A stretch of DNA of 64,000 bases from Paraflavitalea sp966211765 (GCA_966211765.1 CBIHOV010000014.1:115258-179257), one strand, 5' to 3'; counted from the stretch's first letter, positions 32,962 to 42,360 are shown. Numbers and translations are program-made. Notes: generated by a model from the sequence alone, not told the origin.

Positions 32962-33375
32962 TTATTTTGCCACTTCCGAAAAGGCTTTTCCTTCTTTTCC
33001 ATTGATAGTAGCTACCGTCCGCCCAGTTACCGCGCTGATATTTGACCATAGCGTTGAAAAATGAGGGTGCCCTCGCCTATTAGGTATCAGGTTGTTGAGC
33101 AGGTATTCATTGGAACGGATGCCTTCGTGGAAGCTGCCACTGCGAAGGGAGATATTGCCTCCATAGTATTCGTGGTTGCCGGGCAGCCAGTAGGTGTCCC
33201 GAAAGTGATCAGCGAGGAGAGAAAAGAAATCCGCGCATTGCTCCATTTCCCTAAAATGTATGAATACCCCTTCCAACACTAGGATGTCTGCAGCCGGAAC
33301 AAGGGGATTTGCCTTCAGCCATATTGCATTCTCTTTAAACTCAAGGTGGAGATCGGAACAGTATTGGATAGTCAT
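32962..33375 (-). pseudogene. Truncated metallophosphoesterase
   Basis: The 137 residues align with the first half of the intact phosphoesterase at 35288: MTIQYCSDLHLEF, YWLPGNHEYYGG and the LRSGSFHEGIRSN block. The metal-ligand Asp of the second motif is lost (LAGD became LEGV), and the C-terminal half with the GHHH ligand is missing. It ends in unrelated residues. It is most likely a decayed paralogue; protein production is not excluded. Confidence 0.75.
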
Positions 33376-33566
33376 ATGAGCACTTTTATTCGACATAAGC
33401 TGGCTAGCCTATTCGAACAGGGGCTGGAAACTTATTGTTGAGATCCTCCAGGGTCTTTATTATTAAAGGCAGCAAAGCCTACCCTAACTCCCACAGTTAT
33501 TTGCTGTCAGGATTTGTGAAATAACTGGAGGCTCTATAGGTGGCTTTGGTATCAACAACGGCCGTT

Positions 33567-34913
33567 TCACTTATCCCAATTTAAGTCTTTTAGATTTCCC
33601 AGGAACGGGATGCCCCCATACCGACCATTAAGATAACCTTTCCGGATATCGATGGTATGGTGCTCCTTAAATTCGCTCAGCGGATATAATTCTGTGGCCC
33701 CTTCCTTGTTTTTCTCTGCAAACCAAATCTCATCGGGCCGGAAGATATCCTGGTCCAATAAATTGGATTCATGGGTGGAAAATATCAATTGTCCACTTGT
33801 GTGCTCGTCGTGGGAAAATTTTCTAATCAACTCTTTGATCAACAATGGGTGGATACTTCTTTCGATCTCGTCTATAAGGTATACCCTCCTTGAATTTATG
33901 GCTTCAAATAATGCAGGCAGGTAATCGAGCAACCTCCTGGTGCCATCAGACTCTTCGGTTGCCGTGAATTTTTCTTTTCCTCCATCAGTGTCGTGCAAGA
34001 AAAACAAACGTTTTGCCATAGCTTTTTGACCAACCAACACAAAGAGGATTTCCTCATGGTCGGTTCTATAAGGCATCAATTTGTCGGGGTTGGCCCTTAA
34101 CTGAGAGGTTATCCGTTCAGCTTCGAATTTATCGTCTTCCCCAAAGAACTGTTCGATGGGCATATTCTCCACCTTGATCTCTTTAATACCTGTATTAAAA
34201 GCCTGCATCACCTGGGTGGCAAATTCAGCAAAGGCCTGGTTTCTTTCCAACTGCAAGGTTAAACCGCTTGGCCGTGAGTGGGGCATGATGGGCACCAGAT
34301 CATTCGTAAACCATTGGAGCGCCTTAATAAAGGGTTCGAATACCTTATTCTTTCTACCTGCCATCGTTGATAAAACGGGTACATTTCTTTCCAGTATTTC
34401 ATTCCTGAGAAAAGCCGGGTAAAGGGCCGCTTCTTTATCGGCCATGACCTCCTTTGAAAACGCTAGCTGGAGTGATTTTTCTGCCGCACTGTCGGTTCTT
34501 GAAAACAGCACAATGTCTTCCGTCTTTCCAAGTCCACTAATCTGTAACTCTTCTTCGATAATGATGCCCTGATTTACTTTGATGCCATAGTAATACGGCG
34601 TATCGTTCTCAATAAACTCGATCCCCATGTAAACATCTTTTTTTCTGCTATCGGGATCAAAGCGAAAAGTTTGCACTAATAGCTCAATAGGCAATTTTCC
34701 CGTTACCACGAATTCGCGCAGCAATACCATAGCCCTGATCAAATTACTTTTGCCCGCCCCGTTGGCTCCGTACATCACATTGAGTTTTAAGAGTTCGAGG
34801 CCGTTGGTTTGATAAATATGGTGAGGCATGCGGCTGAACCGGCCAGGCAGCATATTAAATTCAGTGAGATCACGGAATGAAAACAGGTTTTGGACAAGGA
34901 AGCGAACGATCAT
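33567..34913 (-). CDS. AAA-family ATPase (AAA_15/AAA_21, OLD-like)
   Basis: The protein has 448 residues. FLVQNLFSFRD at the start, Walker A YGANGAGKSN (about 48-57), an ATP-signature-like ATEESDGTRRLL, and Walker B RRVYLIDEIERSIHP with IFSTHESNLLD place it in the ABC/SMC-like AAA_15/21 group used in many phage-defence systems (RloA, PARIS, OLD). No second gene of RloB or nuclease type is adjacent. A pair of palindromes and a TGTCGCA cluster lie upstream. Role in defence is inferred from family and neighbourhood. Confidence 0.85.
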   Translation of the reverse strand: MIVRFLVQNLFSFRDLTEFNMLPGRFSRMPHHIYQTNGLELLKLNVMYGANGAGKSNLIRAMVLLREFVVTGKLPIELLVQTFRFDPDSRKKDVYMGIEFIENDTPYYYGIKVNQGIIIEEELQISGLGKTEDIVLFSRTDSAAEKSLQLAFSKEVMADKEAALYPAFLRNEILERNVPVLSTMAGRKNKVFEPFIKALQWFTNDLVPIMPHSRPSGLTLQLERNQAFAEFATQVMQAFNTGIKEIKVENMPIEQFFGEDDKFEAERITSQLRANPDKLMPYRTDHEEILFVLVGQKAMAKRLFFLHDTDGGKEKFTATEESDGTRRLLDYLPALFEAINSRRVYLIDEIERSIHPLLIKELIRKFSHDEHTSGQLIFSTHESNLLDQDIFRPDEIWFAEKNKEGATELYPLSEFKEHHTIDIRKGYLNGRYGGIPFLGNLKDLNWDK

Positions 34914-34916
34914 GGC

Positions 34917-35002
34917 GTGATATTTTCACGTTAATTTGCATTAATAATTCATATTTGACAAGATGAAAGCTAAAAACTTTCATTTAAAAGTGAATATTTC
35001 AC
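34917..35002. promoter_or_regulatory. Paired GTGA-N5-TCAC palindromes (operator candidate)
   Basis: GTGATATTTTCAC (34917-34929) lies four bases from the ATPase start codon and GTGAATATTTCAC (34990-35002) 73 bp further up. Both have perfect GTGA/TCAC arms. They probably bind a dimeric regulator of the ATPase gene. Confidence 0.5.
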
Positions 35003-35126
35003 GCATAATTGCCCTTGGTTTGAAACTCAGGCATGCAAATATCTAATTTTCAACGCGTTAAATAGATTTCACCCAAACATCAAGAAGGGATAATTGATGC
35101 CTATTCCCGAGCTACTCAAAAGCATA

Positions 35127-35205
35127 TGTCGCAAGAACAGGTTTTGCGACACTTATTTGTCGCAAAAAGGAGTTTCATTGTCGCATAAGAAGAAAATGTG
35201 TCGCA
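35127..35205. promoter_or_regulatory. Cluster of five TGTCGCA motifs
   Basis: Direct copies start at 35127, 35158, 35179 and 35199, and an inverted copy occupies 35145-35151. The last three direct copies are spaced 21 and 20 bp, about two helical turns. The rest of the 34914-35287 gap contains no gene. Confidence 0.55.
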
Positions 35206-35287
35206 TAAACCTGTCTCTAGCCTGTTAATGTGTACGATGGACGGCTTGAGATCAGGTTTTCGGCACCCAGCCGGCACCTCAACAATT

Positions 35288-36046
35288 TTAGAAAGCTACA
35301 ATCGCATCCTGCCTATACCCCCTATTCTCCCCCTGCTTCACATACCCCAACTGGTTGGTCAACATACGGGTATTACCGACCCTGAATTCAGACATATTCA
35401 CATGGTGATGGCCAAATATCCAGGCTTCGATGGATGATCGATCAATGAAGTCATGGAGTTCGGTAGCAAAGGCTTCGTTGACTGGTGAGCTTTTATACTT
35501 TGGCGGGTAGTGGAGGAAGGTGGGTACGTGGTGGGAGGCGACCACTATTTTGGAAGCGGTGGCAGCAGCAACAGCTGTCTCAATGAACTGCCGGCATTCC
35601 TGGTGCAGTTGGTTGCTGTGCAGGGGAAGGAAGCGCTCCCCATCGCGGGTAATGGACCGGAAGTCGGTGACATAACGGGCAATGGCCCATTCGGCCGCCG
35701 GACTGATGGACGACCACAGGGTAGAGAAGACAAGCGTAATATCATCCAACTGCTCTACCTGGTTATTGAGGAGGAAGACATTGCTGCGGATGGCTTCGCG
35801 GAAACTGCCACTACGATGGAGGATATCGCTGCCGTAATACTCGTGGTTGCCGGGGAGCCAGTAAGTAGTCTTGAAATGATCGGACAGGTAATTGAAAAAG
35901 TCAGCGAACTGGTCCATCTCGGCAAAAGGCAGAATGTCGCCCGCCAGAATGAGGGTATCGGCAGCGGGAAGGATGGGCCTTTTCTTCCACCAGGCATAAT
36001 TTTCGGGCCGCTCGAGGTGGAGGTCGGAACAGTATTGAAGGGTCAT
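35288..36046 (-). CDS. Metallophosphoesterase
   Basis: The protein has 252 residues from the ATG at 36046. Calcineurin-like metal-binding motifs are complete: CSDLHLE (D-x-H), LAGDILPF (GD), LPGNHEYY (GNHE), VASHHVP and FGHHHVN (GH-x-H). It probably hydrolyses a phosphodiester, but the substrate cannot be told. It follows the WG-repeat gene by 20 bases in the same direction and is probably co-transcribed. The related broken copy at 32962 lies on the other side of the AAA ATPase. Confidence 0.92.
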   Translation of the reverse strand: MTLQYCSDLHLERPENYAWWKKRPILPAADTLILAGDILPFAEMDQFADFFNYLSDHFKTTYWLPGNHEYYGSDILHRSGSFREAIRSNVFLLNNQVEQLDDITLVFSTLWSSISPAAEWAIARYVTDFRSITRDGERFLPLHSNQLHQECRQFIETAVAAATASKIVVASHHVPTFLHYPPKYKSSPVNEAFATELHDFIDRSSIEAWIFGHHHVNMSEFRVGNTRMLTNQLGYVKQGENRGYRQDAIVAF

Positions 36047-36066
36047 GAACAGCAATATACTGACTG

Positions 36067-37950
36067 CTAGTCAATATACGGGTCCATGATGCCATGGGAG
36101 TAATAAGGTTCCTTAACACTGAACTGTGACATGTTAATACTGCCCCGGAAAGGCCGGGAGTACAGAACCTTTTCTTTGCTGTGATCGGCCGGATCGGGGT
36201 ATTTGAGCTCGACCCGGAGCAGGGTGTTGAACACACCTTCATAATCGGGCACCACAAACTTCCAGTGTGCCCCCGGCTCGAGAGGCAACCAATGATAGCT
36301 GTTGCCGCAAAAGGTTTCGGGTATGTATTCAATGTCTTTCCACAAGCCTTGCTCATCCAGTGCCTGGATCTTCATATTGAGCCGGCTATCCTGACCGCGG
36401 AATACAACGGTATCGGCGGTGGTATTGGTGAGGTAGAGGGAAAAGCCAAAGTACCGGCCGGCAAAGGTATCTACACAGGCAGTATCGACGATCAGGGACA
36501 AGCGATTGGATGGAATGGGAAGGGCTGGCCTTTTCTTACGCGGAAAATTGTTGTCGGTGGCCCATCCGCCACTGTTATGATCACCATCAGGCCCCAGGGT
36601 GGAATAAGCGGTGAAGTGGGTCCTGGCGATGTAGTCGATGTTGAGCTTGCGCAAAAAGCGGGAAGTATCCGGCACTTCCTGCCATACCTGCTTGCCTTGT
36701 TGGTTGATGTAGGTGATCTTATTATCGATGAGGATCTTGAGTAGTCCATTGACAAAGCCAGCAGGATCGTATTGCTGGATGACGGTATTAATGAGGGGTT
36801 GGCTATCGAGGGACATGATCCCGAATAACCTCCTTTCATATTGTGGCTCCTCGAGGCAATACACGAAATAATTGCCCATGATCCGGTCGATGGAAGGAAA
36901 CAAAGGCGGTATGATATAAAGGGCATTGGTATCGATAATGGTCCAGCGGCCTCCGCTTTTGACAATAGCATAGTGGCCGGTAAAGGGCCTTTGCTCCACT
37001 TCATCAAAGGGCTCTTTGTTGAGGATGGTGAAGGTAGTATCGATGAGGAAGGATTTATCCTGCTCTGTTCTTATGAAAGCACGGCCGCGGGAGAAATCTG
37101 TAGCACGTACGTAATTGGTATCATCTAGCACGATGGTACCCTGCCGGTTGATGTATCCCTCGTAGTATCTTTCCTTTTCGAGGTTCACGGTGGCGAACCC
37201 CTGGTGAAAATCACCACTTATATAACCGGGCGCAGTAGCCGGCCGCCTGAACAGGAGCTTGCCGCGGGTATCAATCAGACCTTCATCGCTGTCGTCGTTC
37301 CTCCGGCGCCCCTTGATGGACACGAGGGCCAGTCCATTGACAAATGGTTTGATCTCCTCGTACTGATCGATGGGAACAATGGTGCGGCCGAGGGTATCGA
37401 AAACTGTGGGGCGGGGACTTGTGTATTTGCGGCTGTTGTAATTGTATTTTTCAGCAATGATGATAGCAGGCTCATATGCATTCATGCGCCAGTAAACGGT
37501 GTCGATGATCAATTGGCGGGAAGGGATATCGAGCAGATCATTGTTCCTTGATTTGGTTTCAACGATGGCTTTGGTGGAACTTATGAAAACAATGGAACTG
37601 AAGACGGGTGGAAACAAGGCTTGCCCGCTGTGATCGATGAGGAAGGGTTGGCCTGCTTTGCTGACGATGGCCAGGCCATTCAAAAATTGGCCGGCCTTGT
37701 CGAAGGTGGGCGGTATCTGGTATTGACCTTCGGTGTTGATGTATCCGTACAAGCCATTTTCCCTTACGGCAGCGAGGCCTTCGGAAAATTCATAGGCAGC
37801 ATAATAAATGGGCGGTATGATCAGCTCACCGCGGACATTGATATAGCCCATCTTTCCGTGTTGCTGTATGGCGAATAGGGTATCCTGCCGGGCGACTGTA
37901 ACCAAGGTCAGTAATAAGAATGCGCACAAGAAGAAAGATGCTTTTTTCAT
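36067..37950 (-). CDS. Secreted WG-repeat protein
   Basis: The 627-residue protein has a signal peptide (residues 1-20) and about eight WG repeats in the first 430 residues, visible as G-x-xGYIN-x-xG-x-xxIPP-x-FxxA-xF-xGLA units. The last 190 residues form a different beta-rich domain (DTFAGRYFGFSLYLTN, VFRGQDSRLNMKIQALD). WG-repeat proteins are exported solenoids of unclear role. It is upstream of the metallophosphoesterase in one probable operon. Confidence 0.9.
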   Translation of the reverse strand: MKKASFFLCAFLLLTLVTVARQDTLFAIQQHGKMGYINVRGELIIPPIYYAAYEFSEGLAAVRENGLYGYINTEGQYQIPPTFDKAGQFLNGLAIVSKAGQPFLIDHSGQALFPPVFSSIVFISSTKAIVETKSRNNDLLDIPSRQLIIDTVYWRMNAYEPAIIIAEKYNYNSRKYTSPRPTVFDTLGRTIVPIDQYEEIKPFVNGLALVSIKGRRRNDDSDEGLIDTRGKLLFRRPATAPGYISGDFHQGFATVNLEKERYYEGYINRQGTIVLDDTNYVRATDFSRGRAFIRTEQDKSFLIDTTFTILNKEPFDEVEQRPFTGHYAIVKSGGRWTIIDTNALYIIPPLFPSIDRIMGNYFVYCLEEPQYERRLFGIMSLDSQPLINTVIQQYDPAGFVNGLLKILIDNKITYINQQGKQVWQEVPDTSRFLRKLNIDYIARTHFTAYSTLGPDGDHNSGGWATDNNFPRKKRPALPIPSNRLSLIVDTACVDTFAGRYFGFSLYLTNTTADTVVFRGQDSRLNMKIQALDEQGLWKDIEYIPETFCGNSYHWLPLEPGAHWKFVVPDYEGVFNTLLRVELKYPDPADHSKEKVLYSRPFRGSINMSQFSVKEPYYSHGIMDPYID

Positions 37951-38182
37951 GATGGGGTTTTGAAATAGACGCGCAGCGCATAGGCATTACTCAGGAGCTT
38001 TCAAAACAGGGACGCTGCAGGTTGGTAAGATACAGCAGGGTACTAAATTGTAAAATGGTTTGGGTTTTATTTAACGATCGCAGGAGGGTTCCGCTGCGAG
38101 TCTTTCAGCCTTCAATACCCGCATTGTATTTCTCCGGTCTACTTTGTATCTTGGCGATCATGCTGACGCAACACCAACCCTG

Positions 38183-39352
38183 ATGCCATATATTTATTTC
38201 GTTATACTGGTGCCCACTACTATCCTGGGAGCTATGCTGCTCACGGTGCTGCTGCATGAACTGGGTCATGCCATCCCGATTCTTTTTATGTCGAAGGGAA
38301 CTGTTAGCATCTATATCGGTTCAATGGGTGATCCCGGTAAATCTTTCCGCCTGCGACTCGGCAGGCTGGATCTTTTTTGCACGTACAATCCGCTCTTGTG
38401 GCGTTATGGGATCTGCCGACCACCTGCGGAACCATTTTCAGCTTTTGCTCAAATATTCTACACCTTGACAGGCCCGCTGGTTTCGATTGGGAGTACGATT
38501 GGCTGCTGGTATTTACTATCTCACCTCGAAGCGGAGAGCATGTTCAAATTTTTCATTGAATGCCTGCTGTTCTTTTCTTTTATTTGTATACTTATTACAT
38601 TGGTACCAAAGGGAAATGTAGGTTATACAGCGGAGGGAGCGCCCTATGGAAACGATGGGCATCAGATCCTACATTTATTAAGCTATCTAATTACTCCTAA
38701 AGTGGTGCTGCAAATAGACCAGGACCTGGTTGGCAAGGAATTTCAACGTGCTGCTGATAGCATTGACGAACTTCTTGCATCCGGAAAAAAAAGCCGGCGC
38801 CTCTATGCTCTTGGCGTCTATGCACATATTCAACTTAAAAACTATACGCGCGGGCTGGAACTTTCGCAATTGCTAAGTGCCCGCTATACCCCGGATATCA
38901 ATGACCTCCAGCACCTGGGATATCTTCACATCTCGCTTAAAAACCTGGACCTGGCGCAGGGGTGCTTTCAAGAAATACTTGCCAAGGTTCCCTCTGATCG
39001 CTATGCTTTAAACAATATGGGGTATCTCCTGGCGCTGCGTGGTCAACACCAGGAAGCGATCGTATGCCTGAACAAAGCCATCAAAGCAGACGCTGCTTTT
39101 GCCCATGCTTATAACAACAGGGGTTATTCAAAGATACACTGTGATCAATTGGAAGCAGGGCTACAGGACATCAACCACTCCTTGCAACTGGATGATAAAA
39201 ATGCCTATGCTTATAGAAACCTGGGCATTTATTACCAAATGAAAAATGAATGGGACAAAGCTGCATCGCTATTTGAAAAAGCAAAGGAACTTGATCCTGA
39301 TACGGAGGGGATAGACGATTACCTACAAGAGGTCAAAAAACACAGGAACTAA
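38183..39352 (+). CDS. M50-like zinc metalloprotease fused to TPR repeats
   Basis: The protein has 389 residues from the ATG at 38183. The first membrane helix carries LLHELGHA (His25-Glu26-x-x-His29), the zinc motif of site-2 proteases. Three further hydrophobic segments follow to about residue 160, with the TGPLVSIGS loop in the position of the M50 second motif. Residues 190-385 are five or six TPR repeats (ALNNMGYLLALRGQHQEAIV, AYNNRGYSKIHCDQLEAG). The TPR part probably faces the cytosol and recruits a partner. The gene stands alone. Confidence 0.82.
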   Translation: MPYIYFVILVPTTILGAMLLTVLLHELGHAIPILFMSKGTVSIYIGSMGDPGKSFRLRLGRLDLFCTYNPLLWRYGICRPPAEPFSAFAQIFYTLTGPLVSIGSTIGCWYLLSHLEAESMFKFFIECLLFFSFICILITLVPKGNVGYTAEGAPYGNDGHQILHLLSYLITPKVVLQIDQDLVGKEFQRAADSIDELLASGKKSRRLYALGVYAHIQLKNYTRGLELSQLLSARYTPDINDLQHLGYLHISLKNLDLAQGCFQEILAKVPSDRYALNNMGYLLALRGQHQEAIVCLNKAIKADAAFAHAYNNRGYSKIHCDQLEAGLQDINHSLQLDDKNAYAYRNLGIYYQMKNEWDKAASLFEKAKELDPDTEGIDDYLQEVKKHRN

Positions 39353-39472
39353 ATACCCCCCCTTATTGAAGGGAAGGCCTGGCTGTTCGGTACTCCTACA
39401 ATTGACTTTTGTACAGGCAGGATTGGCGGAAATGGCGGTTGAATAGTGTCTTAATGGTATATATCAACCTTT

Positions 39473-40571
39473 ATGACTAAATTAATCCTGGCCATCCTGT
39501 TGGTCAACATGGCCGCCTGCGAACCATCGAACAGCAATAACCCCGCAACGATCGAAGATCCGGCCGGAGGCATGAAGGACAAACGCGTGGAGCTTTCCAA
39601 TGCGCATGAACGGGGGCTTTACAGCCGCGCGTTCAACGCAGTGATCTGGGGCATGCCGGCGGTGAACCCGGAACTGATGCACGAGAGTTTGCTGCAGGCA
39701 AAGGGAGATTATAACCAGGTGGTGTATTGGCCGGGGCTGATCAACGCCAACAACCAGACGCTGACACCCAACCCGGATGTGATCTATATCAACCCGTTTT
39801 ACGATACGCGGCAGGGACCGGTGGTGCTGGATATTCCGGCAGGGGAAGGGGTTTCTTCGCTCACAGGATCGATCGATGATGGCTGGCAAACAGTTACTGA
39901 AGATGTAGGCCCGGCCGGGGTAGACAAAGGCAAGGGTGGCAAGTGCCTGATATTGGCAGATGAGCGGACGAAGGCGATCCTGGCAACAGCGATCCGGGAC
40001 GCACATGAATGGCTGGACGAGCGCTATCAACAATTATTCAAACAGCCCTTTTATGAAGGGGCCAGCTGGACGCTGCCAGCGGACCCGATAATGGCCAAAG
40101 AAATTGCCACCAATTATGCGGACCCCAACAACTACCCCACGGATGAAAGGGGTGTTGTGTACGCGATGGGTTATTTCAGTGCAAAACATTTGGGTACGGG
40201 ACAATACTACCTGATGTCGATCAAAGACAATAAGGGGCAGGCTTTGGATGGCTCGAAACTGTACCAACTACATTTACCGCCGAATGTGCCGGTGAAGCTG
40301 TACTGGTCGGTAACGGTGTATGACCGGGAAACGCATGCGCTGCAACCCGGCAGGCAATATTTTAGCCGGGCCTCCACCACTCCGGGGTTACAGAAAAATG
40401 CGGACGGTTCGGTAGACCTGTATTTTGGGGCCAAAGCCGGCGGGCAAGGAATCGAACTGGGTGCCCACAGATCCCAAAAGGGGCATTGAATTGCTGGCGC
40501 GCTTCTATGGGCCGGAAATAGGATTCTTTGAGAAAGCCTGGAAGATGGGTGATGTAGAGGAAGTGAAATAA
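39473..40571 (+). pseudogene. DUF1254/DUF1214 lipoprotein gene with a frameshift
   Basis: The first frame encodes 338 residues with a lipobox-like NMAAC near the start, the DUF1254 part (VVYWPGLINANNQTLTPN, DVIYINPFYDTRQGPVVLDIP) and the DUF1214 part (KLYWSVTVYDRETHALQPG). It then stops early at 40489. After the run of four G at 40427-40430 the family sequence continues in the next frame, reading KPAGKESNWVPTDPKRGIE and ending at 40571. Removing one G restores a normal end. It is either a recent frameshift or a sequencing error; otherwise the gene is intact. Confidence 0.85.
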
Positions 40572-40611
40572 AAAAACGCCCCCACCAGACACAAACAACC
40601 GGCGAGGGCGT
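40570..40611 (-). terminator. Terminator between converging genes
   Basis: ACGCCCCCACC (40576-40586) pairs with GGCGAGGGCGT (40601-40611). On the minus strand the stem is followed by a run of T. It serves the gene at 40639. Confidence 0.75.
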
Positions 40612-40638
40612 ACACCTGCTATATGAAAAAAGAACGGA

Positions 40639-40998
40639 CTATTGAATGGAGATGCTGAGGGCAGCGGCGATAACGGCAACATCGATCAGCACGCTCAAAA
40701 AGAATATGGGTATGGTAATTTTAGTAGGCAGGGCAGCCAGGTTGACGATGAGTGATATGGCCATAGCAAACAGTGTTGCCATGAACAGGAAAAGGTTCAT
40801 GCCGGTAAAGGCCACGATGAGCAGGATGGTAAGTGGGGTGAGCACACAACCAAAGCCACCCAGGGCAAGTGCCAGCCAAAAGAGACGGCTCTCCTGCTGG
40901 GCATCGGCCCAATGGATAAAACGGGTGAATACGGAATTGCCTTTGGCAGGTATACTATAGGAAGACTGAACGGTGGAAGGATGCATTGTAGTTGACAT
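40639..40998 (-). CDS. Small membrane protein of unknown function
   Basis: The protein has 119 residues from the ATG at 40998. The first 45 residues are polar (SSYSIPAKGNSVFTRFIHW), then three hydrophobic helices follow (LALALGGFGCVLTPLTILLI, FLFMATLFAMAISLIV, IPIFFLSVLIDVAVIAAAL). A longer frame upstream is repeat-derived. No family recognised. A terminator follows its stop codon. Confidence 0.6.
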   Translation of the reverse strand: MSTTMHPSTVQSSYSIPAKGNSVFTRFIHWADAQQESRLFWLALALGGFGCVLTPLTILLIVAFTGMNLFLFMATLFAMAISLIVNLAALPTKITIPIFFLSVLIDVAVIAAALSISIQ

Positions 40999-41097
40999 AA
41001 CGGTTCGATTTTTACAGGATAAAGGTCGTGCGGAATGGCTGGCCGGGGGATGACGAAGGTTTAGCGGGGGGATGATCTTGGTCAGGTGGGGGGTGCC

Positions 41098-41248
41098 TCC
41101 CGCAGAGCGGGACAAGCTCTAAAGGGGCATAATACCTTTTGATACGATATGCTACAAAGCGTTAGCTCCCGGCAGACAGCTTTAGATCAGGGTGAGCCGC
41201 CCCCGAAGGGCGACCCACCCTTCGACAGCCTGACATAATTTTTTCCGC
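41098..41248. repeat. Dispersed elements upstream of hbd
   Basis: A TCCCGCAGAGCGGGACAAG fragment is followed by TTTTGATACGATATGC and CTACAAAGCG, which recur near 47300. A hairpin-forming GGTGAGCCGCC...GGCGACCCACC block (41190-41223) recurs upstream of the gene at 45304. Confidence 0.6.
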
Positions 41249-41256
41249 TACATTTG
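41249..41256 (+). promoter_or_regulatory. -7 box of hbd
   Basis: TACATTTG matches TAnnTTTG and lies 38 bases before the hbd ATG. Confidence 0.5.
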
Positions 41257-41294
41257 TTCCGCTTAGTCATATTGTATACCAAATCAACTCATTC

Positions 41295-42188
41295 ATGTCT
41301 CTTCAACAGATCGCTGTGATCGGCGCGGGTACCATGGGCAATGGTATCGCCCATGTGTTTGCACAAAGCGGATTTAAAGTGAACCTCATAGATGTAAACG
41401 GTGCACAGCTTGAAAAAGCTGTGCAGACGATTGGCAAAAACCTCGACAGACAGGTAAGCAAGGGCAGCCTCACGGAAGAACAAAAGGCTGGCACGCTGGC
41501 CAATATTACCACGCATACGGAACTGGCCGCAGGGGTACAAGGAGCGGAACTGGTAGTGGAAGCAGCTACGGAGAACATTGACCTCAAACTAAAAATATTC
41601 CGCCAGTTGGATGAGACGGCGCCTGCCGCGGCCATCCTGGCCACCAATACTTCGTCGATCTCCATTACAAAGATCGCTGCGGTAACGAAGCGGGCCAACA
41701 AGGTGATCGGCATGCACTTTATGAACCCGGTGCCGGTGATGAAACTGGTGGAGATCATTAATGGGTATGCCACGGATAAGGCGGTTACGGATGTGATTGT
41801 AGGGCTGAGCACGCAATTGGGCAAAGTGCCCTGTGTGGTGAATGATTACCCGGGCTTTATTGCCAACCGCATTCTGATGCCAATGATCAATGAAGCGATC
41901 TATAGTTTGTATGAAGGGGTGGCGAGTGTGGAAGGGATTGATACGGTAATGAAACTGGGCATGGCGCACCCGATGGGCCCTTTGCAACTGGCAGATTTTA
42001 TCGGGCTGGATGTATGTTACTCTATTCTGAATGTGCTGTATGAAGGATTTGGCAATCCTAAATATGGGCCTTGTCCGCTGCTGACGAATATGGTGACAGC
42101 AGGTTATCTGGGCGTGAAGAGCGGAGAAGGATTTTATAAGTATACGGCGGGGAGCAAGGAGCTTGTTGTAAGTGGGAGATTTAAATAG
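41295..42188 (+). CDS. 3-hydroxybutyryl-CoA dehydrogenase
   Basis: The 297-residue protein interconverts 3-hydroxybutyryl-CoA and acetoacetyl-CoA with NAD(P). The Rossmann motif IGAGTMGNGIAH (9-20), VVEAATEN, LATNTSSISIT, GMHFMNPVPVMKLVEI (catalytic His) and NDYPGFIANRI are all in place; MGPLQLADFIGLD belongs to the C-terminal domain. Length is that of single-domain Hbd/PaaH enzymes. It stands alone. The repeat-filled leader carries a -7 box. Confidence 0.95.
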   Translation: MSLQQIAVIGAGTMGNGIAHVFAQSGFKVNLIDVNGAQLEKAVQTIGKNLDRQVSKGSLTEEQKAGTLANITTHTELAAGVQGAELVVEAATENIDLKLKIFRQLDETAPAAAILATNTSSISITKIAAVTKRANKVIGMHFMNPVPVMKLVEIINGYATDKAVTDVIVGLSTQLGKVPCVVNDYPGFIANRILMPMINEAIYSLYEGVASVEGIDTVMKLGMAHPMGPLQLADFIGLDVCYSILNVLYEGFGNPKYGPCPLLTNMVTAGYLGVKSGEGFYKYTAGSKELVVSGRFK

Positions 42189-42218
42189 ACGGGAGTGGAC
42201 CTTCGTTTGGTTGATTGG

Positions 42219-42345
42219 CCGGCAATCGGCAGTCGGCAATCGGCAATCTTTTGCTTCGAAAACTTTTGCTTCGAATCGCTTGTTTCGAATCCCTTGCTTC
42301 GATAGCGGATCTCTCACTACGCTGCGCTAGGTTCGAAATGACAAA
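42219..42345. repeat. GGCAATC array plus dispersed TTGCTTCGA element
   Basis: Four heptamers GGCAATC/GGCAGTC (42219-42248) are followed by TTGCTTCGA-type units at about 42251-42300 and then TAGCGGATCTCTCACTACGC with GTTCGAAATGACAAAAAG. Confidence 0.8.
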
Positions 42346-42360
42346 AAGAAGGTTTCGTAA

